Source of the DNA: CAZWAP01 sp964632005
GTDB lineage: Bacteria > Planctomycetota > Phycisphaerae > Sedimentisphaerales > Anaerobacaceae
Reading direction: 5' to 3'
Length of the DNA: 64,000 nucleotides
Assembly: GCA_964632005.1 (NCBI GenBank)
Contig: CAZWAP010000008.1
Span: 1 to 64,000, forward strand
Shown here: one piece after another, positions 46,088 through 55,506 of the stretch
Numbering within the stretch: the first letter of the stretch is position 1
Layout of the letters: each line of letters begins with the position of its first letter
The notes under the pieces: model-generated
Seen by the model: the letters and a program-made list of their open reading frames with translations, nothing else
What the model was told of the DNA's origin: nothing
Databases searched by the model: none
Made by a program: the position numbers and the translations under genes

Positions 46088-47134
46088 ATGAACTCTTACA
46101 GAACCTTTCTTATCACCAGCGCCATCGTGCTCGTGGTGCTGGTCTTGGCAACGGGTTGCAGCTGGCCTTCAAAAACCGCCGCGGGCAAGCCTGAAAAGCC
46201 CCTTGTAACGGAGATCAAGCCGAAACCCGAGAAACCCAGGCCCTCCATTGAGCTGGCCCTGAAGTTCGCCGTGGGTGATGTCTCGACCTACAAGGTTACA
46301 ACCGAGGCCACGAAGAGCGTACTCTGGGAAGGCCCGGAGCAGACAAAGCCCTCGGCTTTCAAGGGTGGATACACCAGCAACAGGATCGAGCTCACTTTCG
46401 ACCAGGAGATAAGGAGCATCGCTGAGAACGGCAACGCCGTCGCCGAAGTCACCATAAAACAGCTCAAATACCTCGCCAAGGTCAGGGACAATGTCATAGT
46501 CGATTTTGACAGTTCCAGAGACCAGGACAGCCCGCTCCAAAAGCTGATAGGCAGGAGCTATTCTATTGAGATCACCCCTGCCGGCCAGGTCCCAAAAGTC
46601 ACAAAAGTGGCTGAGGTCCTGTCTGACATCAAGGGCTCCACCTCCGCCCAACGAGCCGCGCGAGAGCTGCTCTCGGACCAGACCGTAAAGCAGCGCCACT
46701 CTATCCCGGCTTTGCCGGCCGTCGGCAAGAGCCGGCCGAACAAGGGCGATAGCTGGCGCAACCTCAAGAGCTTCAACTTCGGAATGATGGGAACCAAGTC
46801 CTACGAGAGGGTCTACCAGTTCGAGGGTGTACACGAGTCCAGCAAGGGCAGAGTGGCGGTCGTCGTGATGAATGCCGTCCCGTCCACCGGGAACGCCGCA
46901 AAGCCCGCTAATGAGCAAGCAGCTGGCTTTCTCTCGAAGCTCTTCGACAATACCGAAGAGTACACTGGTCGGCTCCAGATGAATCTGGACCGCGGAAAAG
47001 TCGATCAGTATACCGAAGAGCTCAAATCCGAGTGGGTGGCCGTCGATCCCGAGTCCGTCCAAAAAGACGACCAGGAACCCGCTATCCTGCGAATGACAGC
47101 CGTCCACTTCTACCAGATCGTAAGAATCGACTGA
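46088..47134 (+). CDS. Lipoprotein of unknown function (first of a related pair)
   Basis: A 348-residue lipoprotein with signal sequence SAIVLVVLVLATGCSW (lipobox LATGC). A proline- and lysine-rich linker (PEKPLVTEIKPKPEKPRP) leads to a beta-rich domain starting ELALKFAVGDVSTYKVTTEA and ending GRLQMNLDRGKVDQYTEELKSEW. The overall pattern resembles DUF6263-type proteins, but I am not certain. It shares layout with the next gene, and they are probably paralogues. AAGGGAG lies 7 bp before the ATG. Confidence 0.78.
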   Translation: MNSYRTFLITSAIVLVVLVLATGCSWPSKTAAGKPEKPLVTEIKPKPEKPRPSIELALKFAVGDVSTYKVTTEATKSVLWEGPEQTKPSAFKGGYTSNRIELTFDQEIRSIAENGNAVAEVTIKQLKYLAKVRDNVIVDFDSSRDQDSPLQKLIGRSYSIEITPAGQVPKVTKVAEVLSDIKGSTSAQRAARELLSDQTVKQRHSIPALPAVGKSRPNKGDSWRNLKSFNFGMMGTKSYERVYQFEGVHESSKGRVAVVVMNAVPSTGNAAKPANEQAAGFLSKLFDNTEEYTGRLQMNLDRGKVDQYTEELKSEWVAVDPESVQKDDQEPAILRMTAVHFYQIVRID

Positions 47135-47241
47135 GAGGGGCTTGCTGCTGAAAGTTGTTGCCGTGAGCGGATCGGCCGGCCGTCGGCTATGTCTCGCGGC
47201 CCGCGTTGCAGTAGAGAGTGAACCGTTCGAAAGGAGTCAAA

Positions 47242-48228
47242 TTGAGAACCACAGCGACTGCCCTCACACTCACCGTGCTGGTGTGCTTTGGAGGCTGCAC
47301 GTCCTTCGCCAAAAAGGCCGCCAAAAAAGGCTACATATTGACGGTCGATTTCACAAAAGGTCAGAGCCTGGAATACAAATTCCTCAGCACCAGGCAGATA
47401 ACGATCGACTGGGACCCGGAGAAAAAGATGTCCAGGCCGGGCAAACAGGCCGTAGATAGGAGCACCGAGTCACTGGAGGTCGTTATGACCTACACACCTG
47501 TCGAGGTCGATCCTTACGGCCTGACAACCATCAAGGCCACCTGTAAGTCGGCCAGGGTCTCTCGGAGCAAACGGCCCGGCGGCCTGGCGACCAGGGATGC
47601 AGCCGAACACTTCGCCGGCAAGAGCTTCAACCTCAAGGTAGGACCCACCGGCAAGATCGAGGACTACTCCGAACTGGATCAGCTCATAAAGCAGGTGGGT
47701 GAAAAGGCCTTCCGACCCGATACTTCCAGCGGCCGAATCAAGGACCCCGATATGATAGGCGATTTCATCGCAACCCAGTGGTTCTTATGGGATTCGGTCG
47801 CCAGTATCGACCCCGGCGCGGGCGGTCTGGCCGTCGGCCAGACCTGGAATTCCCAGCTCTCTATCCCGGCGCCGATGGTTATGCGAAAGGCCAGAGACGT
47901 TGTGTATAAGCTCGAGGAGATACGCGACACACCAGCCGGCTCCCTGGCCGTGATAAGCAGTTCCTATACGCCGGCCCAGTCCGTTCCGATTGGCTGGCCG
48001 ATACCTTATTCCGGCCGATTCCAGGTGAGCGGAACCTTCGGTTTCCTCGGCGCCTACAGACTGCTCAGCCTCCAGGGCACAGGAGAGGAACTGTTCAACA
48101 TCGACGCCGGCCGACTCGAACAATACACCCAGGAATACGAAATGAAAATACAGGCCGCTATACCGCTCGGCATCGGCGCAAAACCCGTGATAACAGTCAA
48201 GCAGACCATAACGGCCAGCCGACTTTAG
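47242..48228 (+). CDS. Lipoprotein of unknown function (second of a related pair)
   Basis: A 328-residue lipoprotein. The TTG at 47242 is favoured because AAAGGAG ends 6 bp before it and the resulting N-terminus (LRTTATALTLTVLVCFGGC) is a lipoprotein signal; a GTG at 47218 is in frame but poorly placed. The mature part opens TVDFTKGQSLEYKFLSTRQI and ends INAGRLEQYTQEYE-like (IDAGRLEQYTQEYEMKI), echoing the preceding lipoprotein. No enzymatic motif. Probably co-transcribed with it. Confidence 0.78.
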   Translation: MRTTATALTLTVLVCFGGCTSFAKKAAKKGYILTVDFTKGQSLEYKFLSTRQITIDWDPEKKMSRPGKQAVDRSTESLEVVMTYTPVEVDPYGLTTIKATCKSARVSRSKRPGGLATRDAAEHFAGKSFNLKVGPTGKIEDYSELDQLIKQVGEKAFRPDTSSGRIKDPDMIGDFIATQWFLWDSVASIDPGAGGLAVGQTWNSQLSIPAPMVMRKARDVVYKLEEIRDTPAGSLAVISSSYTPAQSVPIGWPIPYSGRFQVSGTFGFLGAYRLLSLQGTGEELFNIDAGRLEQYTQEYEMKIQAAIPLGIGAKPVITVKQTITASRL

Positions 48229-48260
48229 AACGCCGAAACGCACAAGTCCGGAGTTCAGGT

Positions 48261-48770
48261 TTGGAACGAAAAAACCTGTGGGCCCCTTGGCGAATTAATT
48301 ACATCCAGGCCCTGGACAAAACCGACGAATGTTTCATCTGTCGCAACCGCGACCACCCGGAGGACGACCAGGCCAACCTCGTGTTGTGGCGCTCGCCCAG
48401 GAGTATTGTTGTTCTCAACCGCTTCCCCTACAACAACGGCCATCTCCTTGTAGCTCCTGCACGCCACATCGCCGGGCTTGACCAGGCCGATGACGAGGAG
48501 CTCCTGGAGATGATGCACCTGATCAGAGAATCGCAAAAGGTCCTGTTGCTTGCGATCAAGCCCCACGGATTCAACGTGGGTATGAACTTTGGCCGATGCG
48601 CAGGTGCGGGCCTGCCCGACCACCTGCACGCCCACGTCGTGCCGAGATGGAGTGGAGATACGAATTTTATGAGCGTCTGCGGTAACGTGGACGTTATCAG
48701 CCAGAGCCTGGTCGAACTGCTCGATCTCCTAAAGCAGGTTAGCGAGGAACACGGCTTGCCGGCCTTGTAG
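48261..48770 (+). CDS. HIT-family nucleotide hydrolase/phosphorylase
   Basis: A 169-residue HIT protein. The histidine triad is DHLHAHVVPRW, and the preceding NRFPYNNGHLLVAPARHI is the usual companion. The N-terminal MERKNLWAPWRINYI and CFICRN match the long HIT group acting on diadenosine tetraphosphate. TTG start; GGAG lies 7 bp upstream. It follows the lipoprotein pair by 32 bp. Confidence 0.92.
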   Translation: MERKNLWAPWRINYIQALDKTDECFICRNRDHPEDDQANLVLWRSPRSIVVLNRFPYNNGHLLVAPARHIAGLDQADDEELLEMMHLIRESQKVLLLAIKPHGFNVGMNFGRCAGAGLPDHLHAHVVPRWSGDTNFMSVCGNVDVISQSLVELLDLLKQVSEEHGLPAL

Positions 48771-48785
48771 CGGGCCGCGGCGACC

Positions 48786-49928
48786 GTGCCAGGCGGAGTA
48801 TCGCACCAGATGTTCCGTACAGCAGCCGACTATGCCGTTACCGAATCCGTCAGCCGGGGCAGAAGGTTCCTCGAAAAGCCCCATCCGTACCGCTCGGATT
48901 TCGAACGAGACCGCGACCGCATAATCCACTGCTCGGCCTTCCGCCGTCTGGAAGGCAAAACCCAGGTCTTCAGCCCGGGCCTCGACGACTACTACCGCTC
49001 ACGCCTGACTCACACCATCGAGGTCGCCCAGATAGGCAGGACCATAGCAAGGGCACTCGGCCTCAACGAGGGCCTTACCGAGGCGATATGCCTCGCCCAC
49101 GACCTCGGGCACCCACCCTTTGGCCACGCTGGCGAGCAGGTTCTCAACGATCTTATGGCAGGGTTCGGCGGATTCGAGCACAACCTTCAGTCGCTCAGAA
49201 TCGTCGATATTCTCGAACACCCTTACCTCCATTTCCCCGGCCTGAACCTCACCTACGAAACCCGCCTGGGACTGGCCAAGCACACGAGCACCTACGACAA
49301 CCCCCAGGACCGGGTATTCCCCGAGGCTAACTGTTCACTCGAGGGCCAGGTCGCCGAGGTCGCAGACCGCATCGCTTACAACTGCCACGACCTCGAAGAT
49401 GGGTTGCGAGCCCGGCTCATAGAAGCCAGCCAGTTGCAGGATATCGAGCTGGTCAGGCAGACACAGGCCAGAATTAACGCGGCCGCGATCGATGAGCCCG
49501 CCATCCGAAGAACGAGGACCGCAAAGGCGATCATAGACAGGCTCGTCGGTGATTGTATCGAGGCCACCGGCACAACCATAGCCGACGCAAATATAAAAAC
49601 CATCGAAGATGTCTACGCCAAGAAAGACAACCTGGTCAAATTATCGCCGTCGTGTGAGGCGGCCCTTGCCGAGCTTGAGCGGTTTCTGCTGGAGAAGTTC
49701 TACCAGCACGAATCACTCAGGGCCACGGCTCGCCAGGTGAGGGGCGCCGTCGAACAGCTGTTCGCGGAATTGCTCCGAAGGCCCGAGCGGATGCCTGCCT
49801 ATTTCCGCAATTTCATCCCCGATCAGGGCCTCGCCCGCACCGTCTGCGACTATATCGCGGGTATGACGGACAGGTTTGCCGTCAAGTTGATCCGCGAAAT
49901 CCAGCCTGACGCTCTGAGTAATATTTGA
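48786..49928 (+). CDS. dgt: Deoxyguanosinetriphosphate triphosphohydrolase-like protein
   Basis: A 380-residue HD-domain dNTPase of the Dgt family, which removes triphosphate from dNTPs. The metal site is shown by SRLTHTIEVAQIGR and HDLGHPPFGHAGE, with FRRLEGKTQV upstream as in the family. The start is GTG 48786, 15 bp after the HIT gene stop. It lies directly before pgpA. Confidence 0.93.
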   Translation: MPGGVSHQMFRTAADYAVTESVSRGRRFLEKPHPYRSDFERDRDRIIHCSAFRRLEGKTQVFSPGLDDYYRSRLTHTIEVAQIGRTIARALGLNEGLTEAICLAHDLGHPPFGHAGEQVLNDLMAGFGGFEHNLQSLRIVDILEHPYLHFPGLNLTYETRLGLAKHTSTYDNPQDRVFPEANCSLEGQVAEVADRIAYNCHDLEDGLRARLIEASQLQDIELVRQTQARINAAAIDEPAIRRTRTAKAIIDRLVGDCIEATGTTIADANIKTIEDVYAKKDNLVKLSPSCEAALAELERFLLEKFYQHESLRATARQVRGAVEQLFAELLRRPERMPAYFRNFIPDQGLARTVCDYIAGMTDRFAVKLIREIQPDALSNI

Positions 49929-49962
49929 CTCGACCGGCCTGTTGGGTTAACGTTCCATAGCT

Positions 49963-50457
49963 ATGAGAAGACTGCTCGGTTCGTGTTTGGGTCTTGGTTG
50001 GCTGCCGGTCGCTCCCGGGACGTGGGGGTCCCTCCCGCCGGTGGTTGTTTTTGCGCTGTGCTACCTGTTCGGGGCCCCGGCGGTTCTCACGGCCGGGGTG
50101 ATGCTGTTTATCCTGGTGGCAGGCTCGGTGATGTGTGTAAAGTTTGCCCCGGCTTCAATCGCCGCCACGGGCAAGGACGACCCGCCGGAGGTCGTCGCCG
50201 ACGAGCTGGCAGGTCAGGCCCTGACGTTCCTGACCATCCCGTTCGCCCTCACGGCGGAACTCGCTGCCGGCCGAACGCTGGCAATCGCTGCGCTCGGCCT
50301 GCTGGCCTTCAGAATATTCGACATAGCCAAGCCCTGGCCCGCCCGAAAACTGGAAAAATTGCCGCAGGGTTGGGGCGTTCTTGCCGATGACTTATTAGCC
50401 GGCATATTCGCAGCCGCCGCCCTCCATGTTTGCGTCTGGCTGTGGCCGGGCCGATAA
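49963..50457 (+). CDS. pgpA: Phosphatidylglycerophosphatase A
   Basis: A 164-residue inner-membrane enzyme that dephosphorylates phosphatidylglycerol phosphate to phosphatidylglycerol. The family opening GLGWLPVAPGTWGSLP and VVADELAGQ are present, with FRIFDIAKPWPARKLEKLPQGWGVLADDLLAGI near the end (the Asp-rich active segment). About four membrane helices. ATG 49963 is 35 bp after dgt. Confidence 0.93.
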   Translation: MRRLLGSCLGLGWLPVAPGTWGSLPPVVVFALCYLFGAPAVLTAGVMLFILVAGSVMCVKFAPASIAATGKDDPPEVVADELAGQALTFLTIPFALTAELAAGRTLAIAALGLLAFRIFDIAKPWPARKLEKLPQGWGVLADDLLAGIFAAAALHVCVWLWPGR

Positions 50458-50495
50458 TCCCGTACTTGCTGCCGGTGAGATTTCAGGATACGTCG

Positions 50496-53015
50496 ATGGC
50501 CGTTGAATATTCCGTTGACCTCTGCAGCCAGCTTGAGCAGAAGATTCGCGACGCTGGTTTGCATCGGCCGATCCGCATAAAAAGTTACCAGCCGGGGACC
50601 CATCTAAACTACCAGGTCACTTCCGTCGCGCAGAACACCTCAGCAAAAGTTACCCTCGTGGTCGAGAGGTTCGTCGGCGGAGGTTTTGCCGGGCAGGTTT
50701 ATCAGGTCAGGCTCCTTGATATCGCCCCTGCCGGGGCAATAAAGGGGCTGGAAGTCGGCGCCGTTTATGCGGTCAAGATACTCGTGCCGGCTTCGTCCTT
50801 CGCCCGCCTGTTCCGGAACCTGGTCTACTGGGTAGGCTTCCAGGGCCCGTTTCAACTGCAGGTAAACCCGGCCGCCGCCAGGGCCGGAGCTCTATGGCAG
50901 AAGTTCATCCGCCGGGCTGCAGCAATACGTTTTGGTGACCAGAACGCCGTCGTGGACATCTACGCAACTTTCGTGGACGAGAATCTCGGCAGCTGTGGCG
51001 AACTCAGCGAGTGGGTTGATGGGCGAACCTGGCGGCTCGAGGTGGATGACAGAATGGACCTGCTGAGGCGATGGTGTCGCGGCAAGAGCATTGATGAATC
51101 CGCCCGAAAGCAGCTTGGCTCGCCCGAGTATCGAGCCAAGCGCACGTTTATGCATGAATTCGTCCGCCTGCTCTACGAAGTGGGGGCCTACGAGTTTGCC
51201 CGCCAGTACGAATGGTCCACGTGCAAAAGCCAGCCTAACTGTCTCAAGCGTAAAGACGGCGATGATGACCCGCAGGCCGGCCTGGTGGCCGTCGATTTCA
51301 GGGCCGGGCTGGCCCTGCTGCCATTCCTCCCGATGAGCCCGGGCGACTTCAAGCTCATACTGAGAGGCCTGCTGCGAGGTTCGCTCGTTCAATTCGACCG
51401 GGGTGATCTCGACAGACTCGAGGCCTTCACCCGCGAGCATGCCGACAGGTTCGTTGATTTGCGCCCGATGCTTGAAGAGCTCAAGAGACTCGAGGATACC
51501 TACCGCGACTCGGTCCCCGATATAACGCACAACCATCTGCGCCTGCTCCACAGCCGGAAACTCTGGGCGACGATGTTCGATAGCGCGGTGACCGGCTGGC
51601 GCGTGCGGGGTCTGGTCGATGACCAGCACGAATCGGCTCTCCGCCGCAGCAGGGTCCAGACTTTCCTGTTTTTTCTGATCGGGCTGATACCTTTGCTCGG
51701 CAGGCCCTTGAGGCGAATATGGTGCCGCCCCGACTGGCGAAAGCACTACGCTTCGGCCCTGACCAGCTTTAGCTACCTCCGCAGAGCCGCAACCGCTCGA
51801 GTCCTCGAGAAAAGCATCGATTGGCATCGACAGGGTCGAATCGGCGCCGCGTGTGCACGGAGGTTCGCCGAGCAACCCTGGCGCTATTTGCTTCACCTGC
51901 CTTGCTTGCTTCTTATCTTTCCGGGCCTGCACCGCTTTCTGACCGACAGCCAATGGAGAAGGGAAAAATTTCTCTACCTGTTCGTTCGCCCGGTCAGGCT
52001 GTATTTCAATCGTCAGCTAAGGGAAGAGTGGCTCCGGGAGATGGTTGCGCAGGGCTGTGCCAAGCATATGCTCAGCGACGAAGACGCCCGTATCATCCTC
52101 TCCCGGGCAAGCGACCCTTTCATCCAGAAATATCTCAAGTGCCTGGCCGTGCACCTCTGCACCCTGCCGGTTACCCAGATCGTCTCCGTCGCCGTGGCGA
52201 TCATCTTCGTCCTGGCGCACCCCGAGATGCCGAGACAGCAGGCCTGGGGAATAGGGCTGGGGATCATCGCGCTGTTTCAAGTAGTCCCCATTTCGCCGGG
52301 CTCGCTGGTCCGCGGCCTTTACGTGCTCTACCTGGTAATCAGGGAGAAAAACTTCAAGGACTACAACATCGCGGTATTCCTGGGCTTTTTCAAGTACATC
52401 GGGTACCTGGCGTTTCCGATCCAGATGACCTATCGCTACCCGGTCCTCGCCAGGTTTATGGCCGCCCACTGGGCCACCGACGCGGTGCATATTATCCCTG
52501 TCTTCGGCGAGCGTGGGGCGCTGTTAGAGCACTGGGTATTCTGTCTTTTCTACAACTGGCCGCTGACGATACGCCGGCGGATGCGACGGCGCTCTGAGAT
52601 CCGGGCCTCGATGAGGCCTCGATACTGGCACACGGCTGTTTGCGTCGCCGTCGCCGCCTGCGGCCTGGCTGCCGCCGACTACGCATACTTCGCCCGAGCC
52701 GGCAGGCTGCCCCTACATCTTGTGTGGTGGTGGCTGGCCGTGAAGGTCCCCGTCCTCTTTGTCTGCAGTGCCTGTATAACCCTCGGGGCCGGCGGCGCTC
52801 CGCTGTCCAGGCGGGTAGTGGCAGCCGTCGCAGGCGGACTCTCGCTTGCACTGCTCCACGCCGCAGCTATGGCCGCTATCACTCTCAGCCAGCAGGCGAT
52901 CACCACCGGGGCTCTTGCCCGAAGCTGCGCGTGGACCGCGTTTATATTCGCCGTCCTTGCCCCTGTCGCCGTGATGCTTACGGAACTAAAGCTCCCCGAC
53001 CCCTGGGCCGGCTGA
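50496..53015 (+). CDS. Kinase-like polytopic membrane protein, unknown
   Basis: An 839-residue protein. Residues ~55-300 read as a divergent protein-kinase-like fold: a glycine-rich loop GGGFAGQVYQV (from G61), VYAVKIL with K94 in the beta-3 position, an ELSEWVDGRTW hinge-like segment and VDFRAGLAL with D267 where DFG is expected. The HRD loop is poorly conserved (CKSQPNCL region). About nine hydrophobic helices follow, beginning FLFFLIGLIPLLG and ending AWTAFIFAVLAPVAVML. This resembles UbiB/ABC1-like kinases plus a membrane domain, but I do not recognise the family. ATG 50496 was chosen; an ORF extends 22 codons upstream into pgpA. Confidence 0.75.
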   Translation: MAVEYSVDLCSQLEQKIRDAGLHRPIRIKSYQPGTHLNYQVTSVAQNTSAKVTLVVERFVGGGFAGQVYQVRLLDIAPAGAIKGLEVGAVYAVKILVPASSFARLFRNLVYWVGFQGPFQLQVNPAAARAGALWQKFIRRAAAIRFGDQNAVVDIYATFVDENLGSCGELSEWVDGRTWRLEVDDRMDLLRRWCRGKSIDESARKQLGSPEYRAKRTFMHEFVRLLYEVGAYEFARQYEWSTCKSQPNCLKRKDGDDDPQAGLVAVDFRAGLALLPFLPMSPGDFKLILRGLLRGSLVQFDRGDLDRLEAFTREHADRFVDLRPMLEELKRLEDTYRDSVPDITHNHLRLLHSRKLWATMFDSAVTGWRVRGLVDDQHESALRRSRVQTFLFFLIGLIPLLGRPLRRIWCRPDWRKHYASALTSFSYLRRAATARVLEKSIDWHRQGRIGAACARRFAEQPWRYLLHLPCLLLIFPGLHRFLTDSQWRREKFLYLFVRPVRLYFNRQLREEWLREMVAQGCAKHMLSDEDARIILSRASDPFIQKYLKCLAVHLCTLPVTQIVSVAVAIIFVLAHPEMPRQQAWGIGLGIIALFQVVPISPGSLVRGLYVLYLVIREKNFKDYNIAVFLGFFKYIGYLAFPIQMTYRYPVLARFMAAHWATDAVHIIPVFGERGALLEHWVFCLFYNWPLTIRRRMRRRSEIRASMRPRYWHTAVCVAVAACGLAAADYAYFARAGRLPLHLVWWWLAVKVPVLFVCSACITLGAGGAPLSRRVVAAVAGGLSLALLHAAAMAAITLSQQAITTGALARSCAWTAFIFAVLAPVAVMLTELKLPDPWAG

Positions 53016-53103
53016 CCAGCCTGCAGCACCGGCCGACGGCGCATCCCGCCGACCTCACCCCTCCGCCATATCCGCAGCCGTTTTTTCCGGCCAAAATTGC
53101 TAC

Positions 53104-53132
53104 TTGCCAGCCTCGCCCGTTTGTGGGATAAT
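53104..53132 (+). promoter_or_regulatory. Sigma-70-like promoter for the radical SAM gene
   Basis: TTGCCA (53104-53109) and GATAAT (53127-53132) are 17 bp apart, about 75 bp before the radical SAM ATG, in the 190-bp spacer after the kinase-like gene. Confidence 0.5.
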
Positions 53133-53205
53133 CACAACCGTTCGGGAGTATTCTTTCAAAAACAGCATCATCTTTGGGTTTCTGGTATGGAAGAAGGAGT
53201 CAGAG

Positions 53206-54630
53206 ATGAAGCCGGAAGTCATATCCACAACGCTCAAGAAGATGGTAAAGCACAAGCATATAAGGAGGCTTCTCGCCAAGCGGATTGACGACTACATTTA
53301 CAAGGCCCTCGTGGAAGATCCATCCGAGGACTTGATGGAGGTCCGGGTCAAAAGATACGAGTTCCTCTCGGCTATGTTGCACTGTGTGACCAGAAACATG
53401 GACAAAGGCTACGTTTCAGATCGCATCATCAGCAGGATCGTCGATGTCTTCGTCCAGAACAACCTTGTCCGTCCTGACCCGGCCTATACCCAGGCCGTCC
53501 AGAGGTATGAGGAGAAATATGGAGAGCTGCCGCCGACTTTCATCGTCTTTTCGCCTACTCAAAGATGCAACCTCAGGTGTATCGGCTGCTACGCCGCTTC
53601 CGCAGCCGATACCTGCGCGACCGTGCCATACCGCTACGTCGATAGAGTCGTCCGCGAAGTCCACGACCTGTTCGGCAGCAGGTTCATAACCATCAGCGGA
53701 GGTGAGCCCTTTATGTATAATAGCGAAGGCAAAACCCTCCTCGACATCTACAAAAAATACGACGATATGTTCTTCCTGGTGTATACCAACGGCACGCTCA
53801 TCAAAGAAAAAATAGCTGCAGAGCTCGCAGATGCTGCTAACGTTACCCCGGCGATCTCTGTGGAGGGCTTCGAGAAAGAGACCGACCAACGCCGGGGCCC
53901 TGGAACTTTCGAGAAAATCCTCAAGGCAATCGAACGCCTGAGGAACGTCGGCGTGCCTTTCGGCATCTCCGTTACAGCCACCAGCAAAAACATCGACCTG
54001 TTGCTCTCGGACGAGTTCTACGAATTCTTCTTCGAGCAGCAGGGGGCCTGTTATATGTGGCAATTCCAGCTTATGCCCATTGGCAGGGGCAAGGATGAGC
54101 TCGACCTGATGGTGGATCCGGCCAGCAGGGTACAGCTATATCACAAGTGGGTGGAACTGCTCACCAAGAAGAAGTACTGCCTGGCCGATTTCTGGAATAG
54201 CGGCGTACTCGCGCGTGGATGCATCGCTTACGGGCGGAGCGGCGGATACGCATACGTCGATTGGCACGGAAACGTGACCCCCTGCGCCTTTATCCCATAT
54301 TATGTCGATAACATCTACGACCTGTACGAAAATGGCAAAACTCTTGCCGACGCGATGTTCTCCGATTTTATGAAAAAAGGGCGCAAATGGCAGCGGGAAT
54401 ACGGCCTGGACAATTGGAAAAGGCCGCATAACTGGCTGATGCCCTGCTCGATCCGGGACCACTACGAGACGTTCAGAACCTCCGTTCTGCCCGACGACGC
54501 AAAGCCCGAAGACAAAAATGCTCAGGAGGCACTCGAATCGCCAGAGTATTTCAGCGCCCTGAAGAACTACGACAAAAAACTCCGCGACCTGACGGAAAAA
54601 ATTTGGGAAAGTCAGTATCTTAATGTATAA
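53206..54630 (+). CDS. Radical SAM protein with C-terminal cysteines
   Basis: A 474-residue radical SAM enzyme. The cluster motif is C121-x3-C125-x2-C128 in RCNLRCIGCYA, preceded by PPTFIVFSPTQ and followed by the SAM-binding SGGEPFM. C-terminal cysteines in RGCIAYGRSGGYAYVD and TPCAFIP suggest an auxiliary Fe-S site. It is not an anaerobic sulfatase maturase by eye (no CxxxCxYC signature). The first ~100 residues are an extra helical domain. AAGGAG lies before ATG 53206. The substrate is unknown. Confidence 0.9.
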   Translation: MKPEVISTTLKKMVKHKHIRRLLAKRIDDYIYKALVEDPSEDLMEVRVKRYEFLSAMLHCVTRNMDKGYVSDRIISRIVDVFVQNNLVRPDPAYTQAVQRYEEKYGELPPTFIVFSPTQRCNLRCIGCYAASAADTCATVPYRYVDRVVREVHDLFGSRFITISGGEPFMYNSEGKTLLDIYKKYDDMFFLVYTNGTLIKEKIAAELADAANVTPAISVEGFEKETDQRRGPGTFEKILKAIERLRNVGVPFGISVTATSKNIDLLLSDEFYEFFFEQQGACYMWQFQLMPIGRGKDELDLMVDPASRVQLYHKWVELLTKKKYCLADFWNSGVLARGCIAYGRSGGYAYVDWHGNVTPCAFIPYYVDNIYDLYENGKTLADAMFSDFMKKGRKWQREYGLDNWKRPHNWLMPCSIRDHYETFRTSVLPDDAKPEDKNAQEALESPEYFSALKNYDKKLRDLTEKIWESQYLNV

Positions 54631-54722
54631 TCACCCCGCGCCCGAGAGCGCATCGGCGGTTAACTCAGCTTCAGGTGAGGCCTCGGATAGCCTTGCCCGA
54701 ACCTCAAGGAGGACCGTTACGG

Positions 54723-55484
54723 ATGACGCCCAGTAGTTATAGCTCTCTATGTGATGAGTTCTACGTCGATATGTGCATCAACACCGAGCTGGACCTGCCC
54801 ACCCAGCGCGACACGGTCCTGGCATTCTTCGAGCGGATTCAGAGGCAGTACCCATCTATGGGCTGCTTTTATCGGCGGGACAAGAACGAGTACTGCCTCG
54901 AGGAAGACCACAGCCTCGGCCGGTACAGGTGGGTTACCTTGGAGATCGACCGTATCGGCTCGGGGGTGGTGAACCCTCCAACCTTTGAAATGGCCTACCA
55001 GCAGGACAGGCTCGTCCTCGAGCTGATACCCTATATGCTCAGCGTAAGCCACCTCGATATCGGGTCGCTCGACGTAACATTTGCGATGGACTTTGATTAC
55101 TTAGGCAGCCACGATGAAATCATCGCTGATGCACTCTTGGGAATGTCCGCTTTTAGCAGCCTGCTCGATCTGCCCGGCGTAAGACCTATCGGCTTATCCC
55201 CCTCTATCGTCGCAGCACTGTCCGACGACAACCGCACTCAGGCCCGCGTAAGCGTAGAGTCCAAGACAAGCATCTGCGAGGCGGGCAGAAAGGCCCAGGG
55301 CCCCGATGAGGCCATAACCCTTTCGCTGACGATCCGGCAGTACCCTCCGGCCTCCGGCAAGTTCAACCCCCTCAAATCCTTTGAAAACCAGTGCAGGCTG
55401 GCGGAAGAATTGAGCGCCGAGAAAATCGTACCCTACTTCGCCAAGCCCCTGGCCGAAACCATCGCACAGAGAAAATTGACATAA
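54723..55484 (+). CDS. Conserved-looking protein, unknown
   Basis: A 253-residue soluble protein without membrane segments or recognised motifs. It contains SHLDIGSLDVTFAMDFDYLGSHDEIIADAL and ends with a basic helix. The ATG at 54723 has AAGGAGG 10 bp upstream; a GTG 16 codons earlier is ignored. About 90 bp after the radical SAM gene and directly before a small membrane protein, so it may belong to the same transcript. Confidence 0.72.
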   Translation: MTPSSYSSLCDEFYVDMCINTELDLPTQRDTVLAFFERIQRQYPSMGCFYRRDKNEYCLEEDHSLGRYRWVTLEIDRIGSGVVNPPTFEMAYQQDRLVLELIPYMLSVSHLDIGSLDVTFAMDFDYLGSHDEIIADALLGMSAFSSLLDLPGVRPIGLSPSIVAALSDDNRTQARVSVESKTSICEAGRKAQGPDEAITLSLTIRQYPPASGKFNPLKSFENQCRLAEELSAEKIVPYFAKPLAETIAQRKLT

Positions 55485-55506
55485 ACATTGCAGAGGACCC
55501 CCGCAA

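Noticed and set aside
50892..51953. 353-codon minus-strand frame inside the kinase-like gene
   Set aside because: Antisense shadow; the plus-strand frame carries the kinase-like motifs and the membrane helices.
53206..54630. Radical SAM gene as the sulfatase maturase for the five sulfatases
   Set aside because: The cluster motif region and flanking sequence lack the maturase pattern, and it lies 22 kb from the nearest sulfatase, among unrelated genes.
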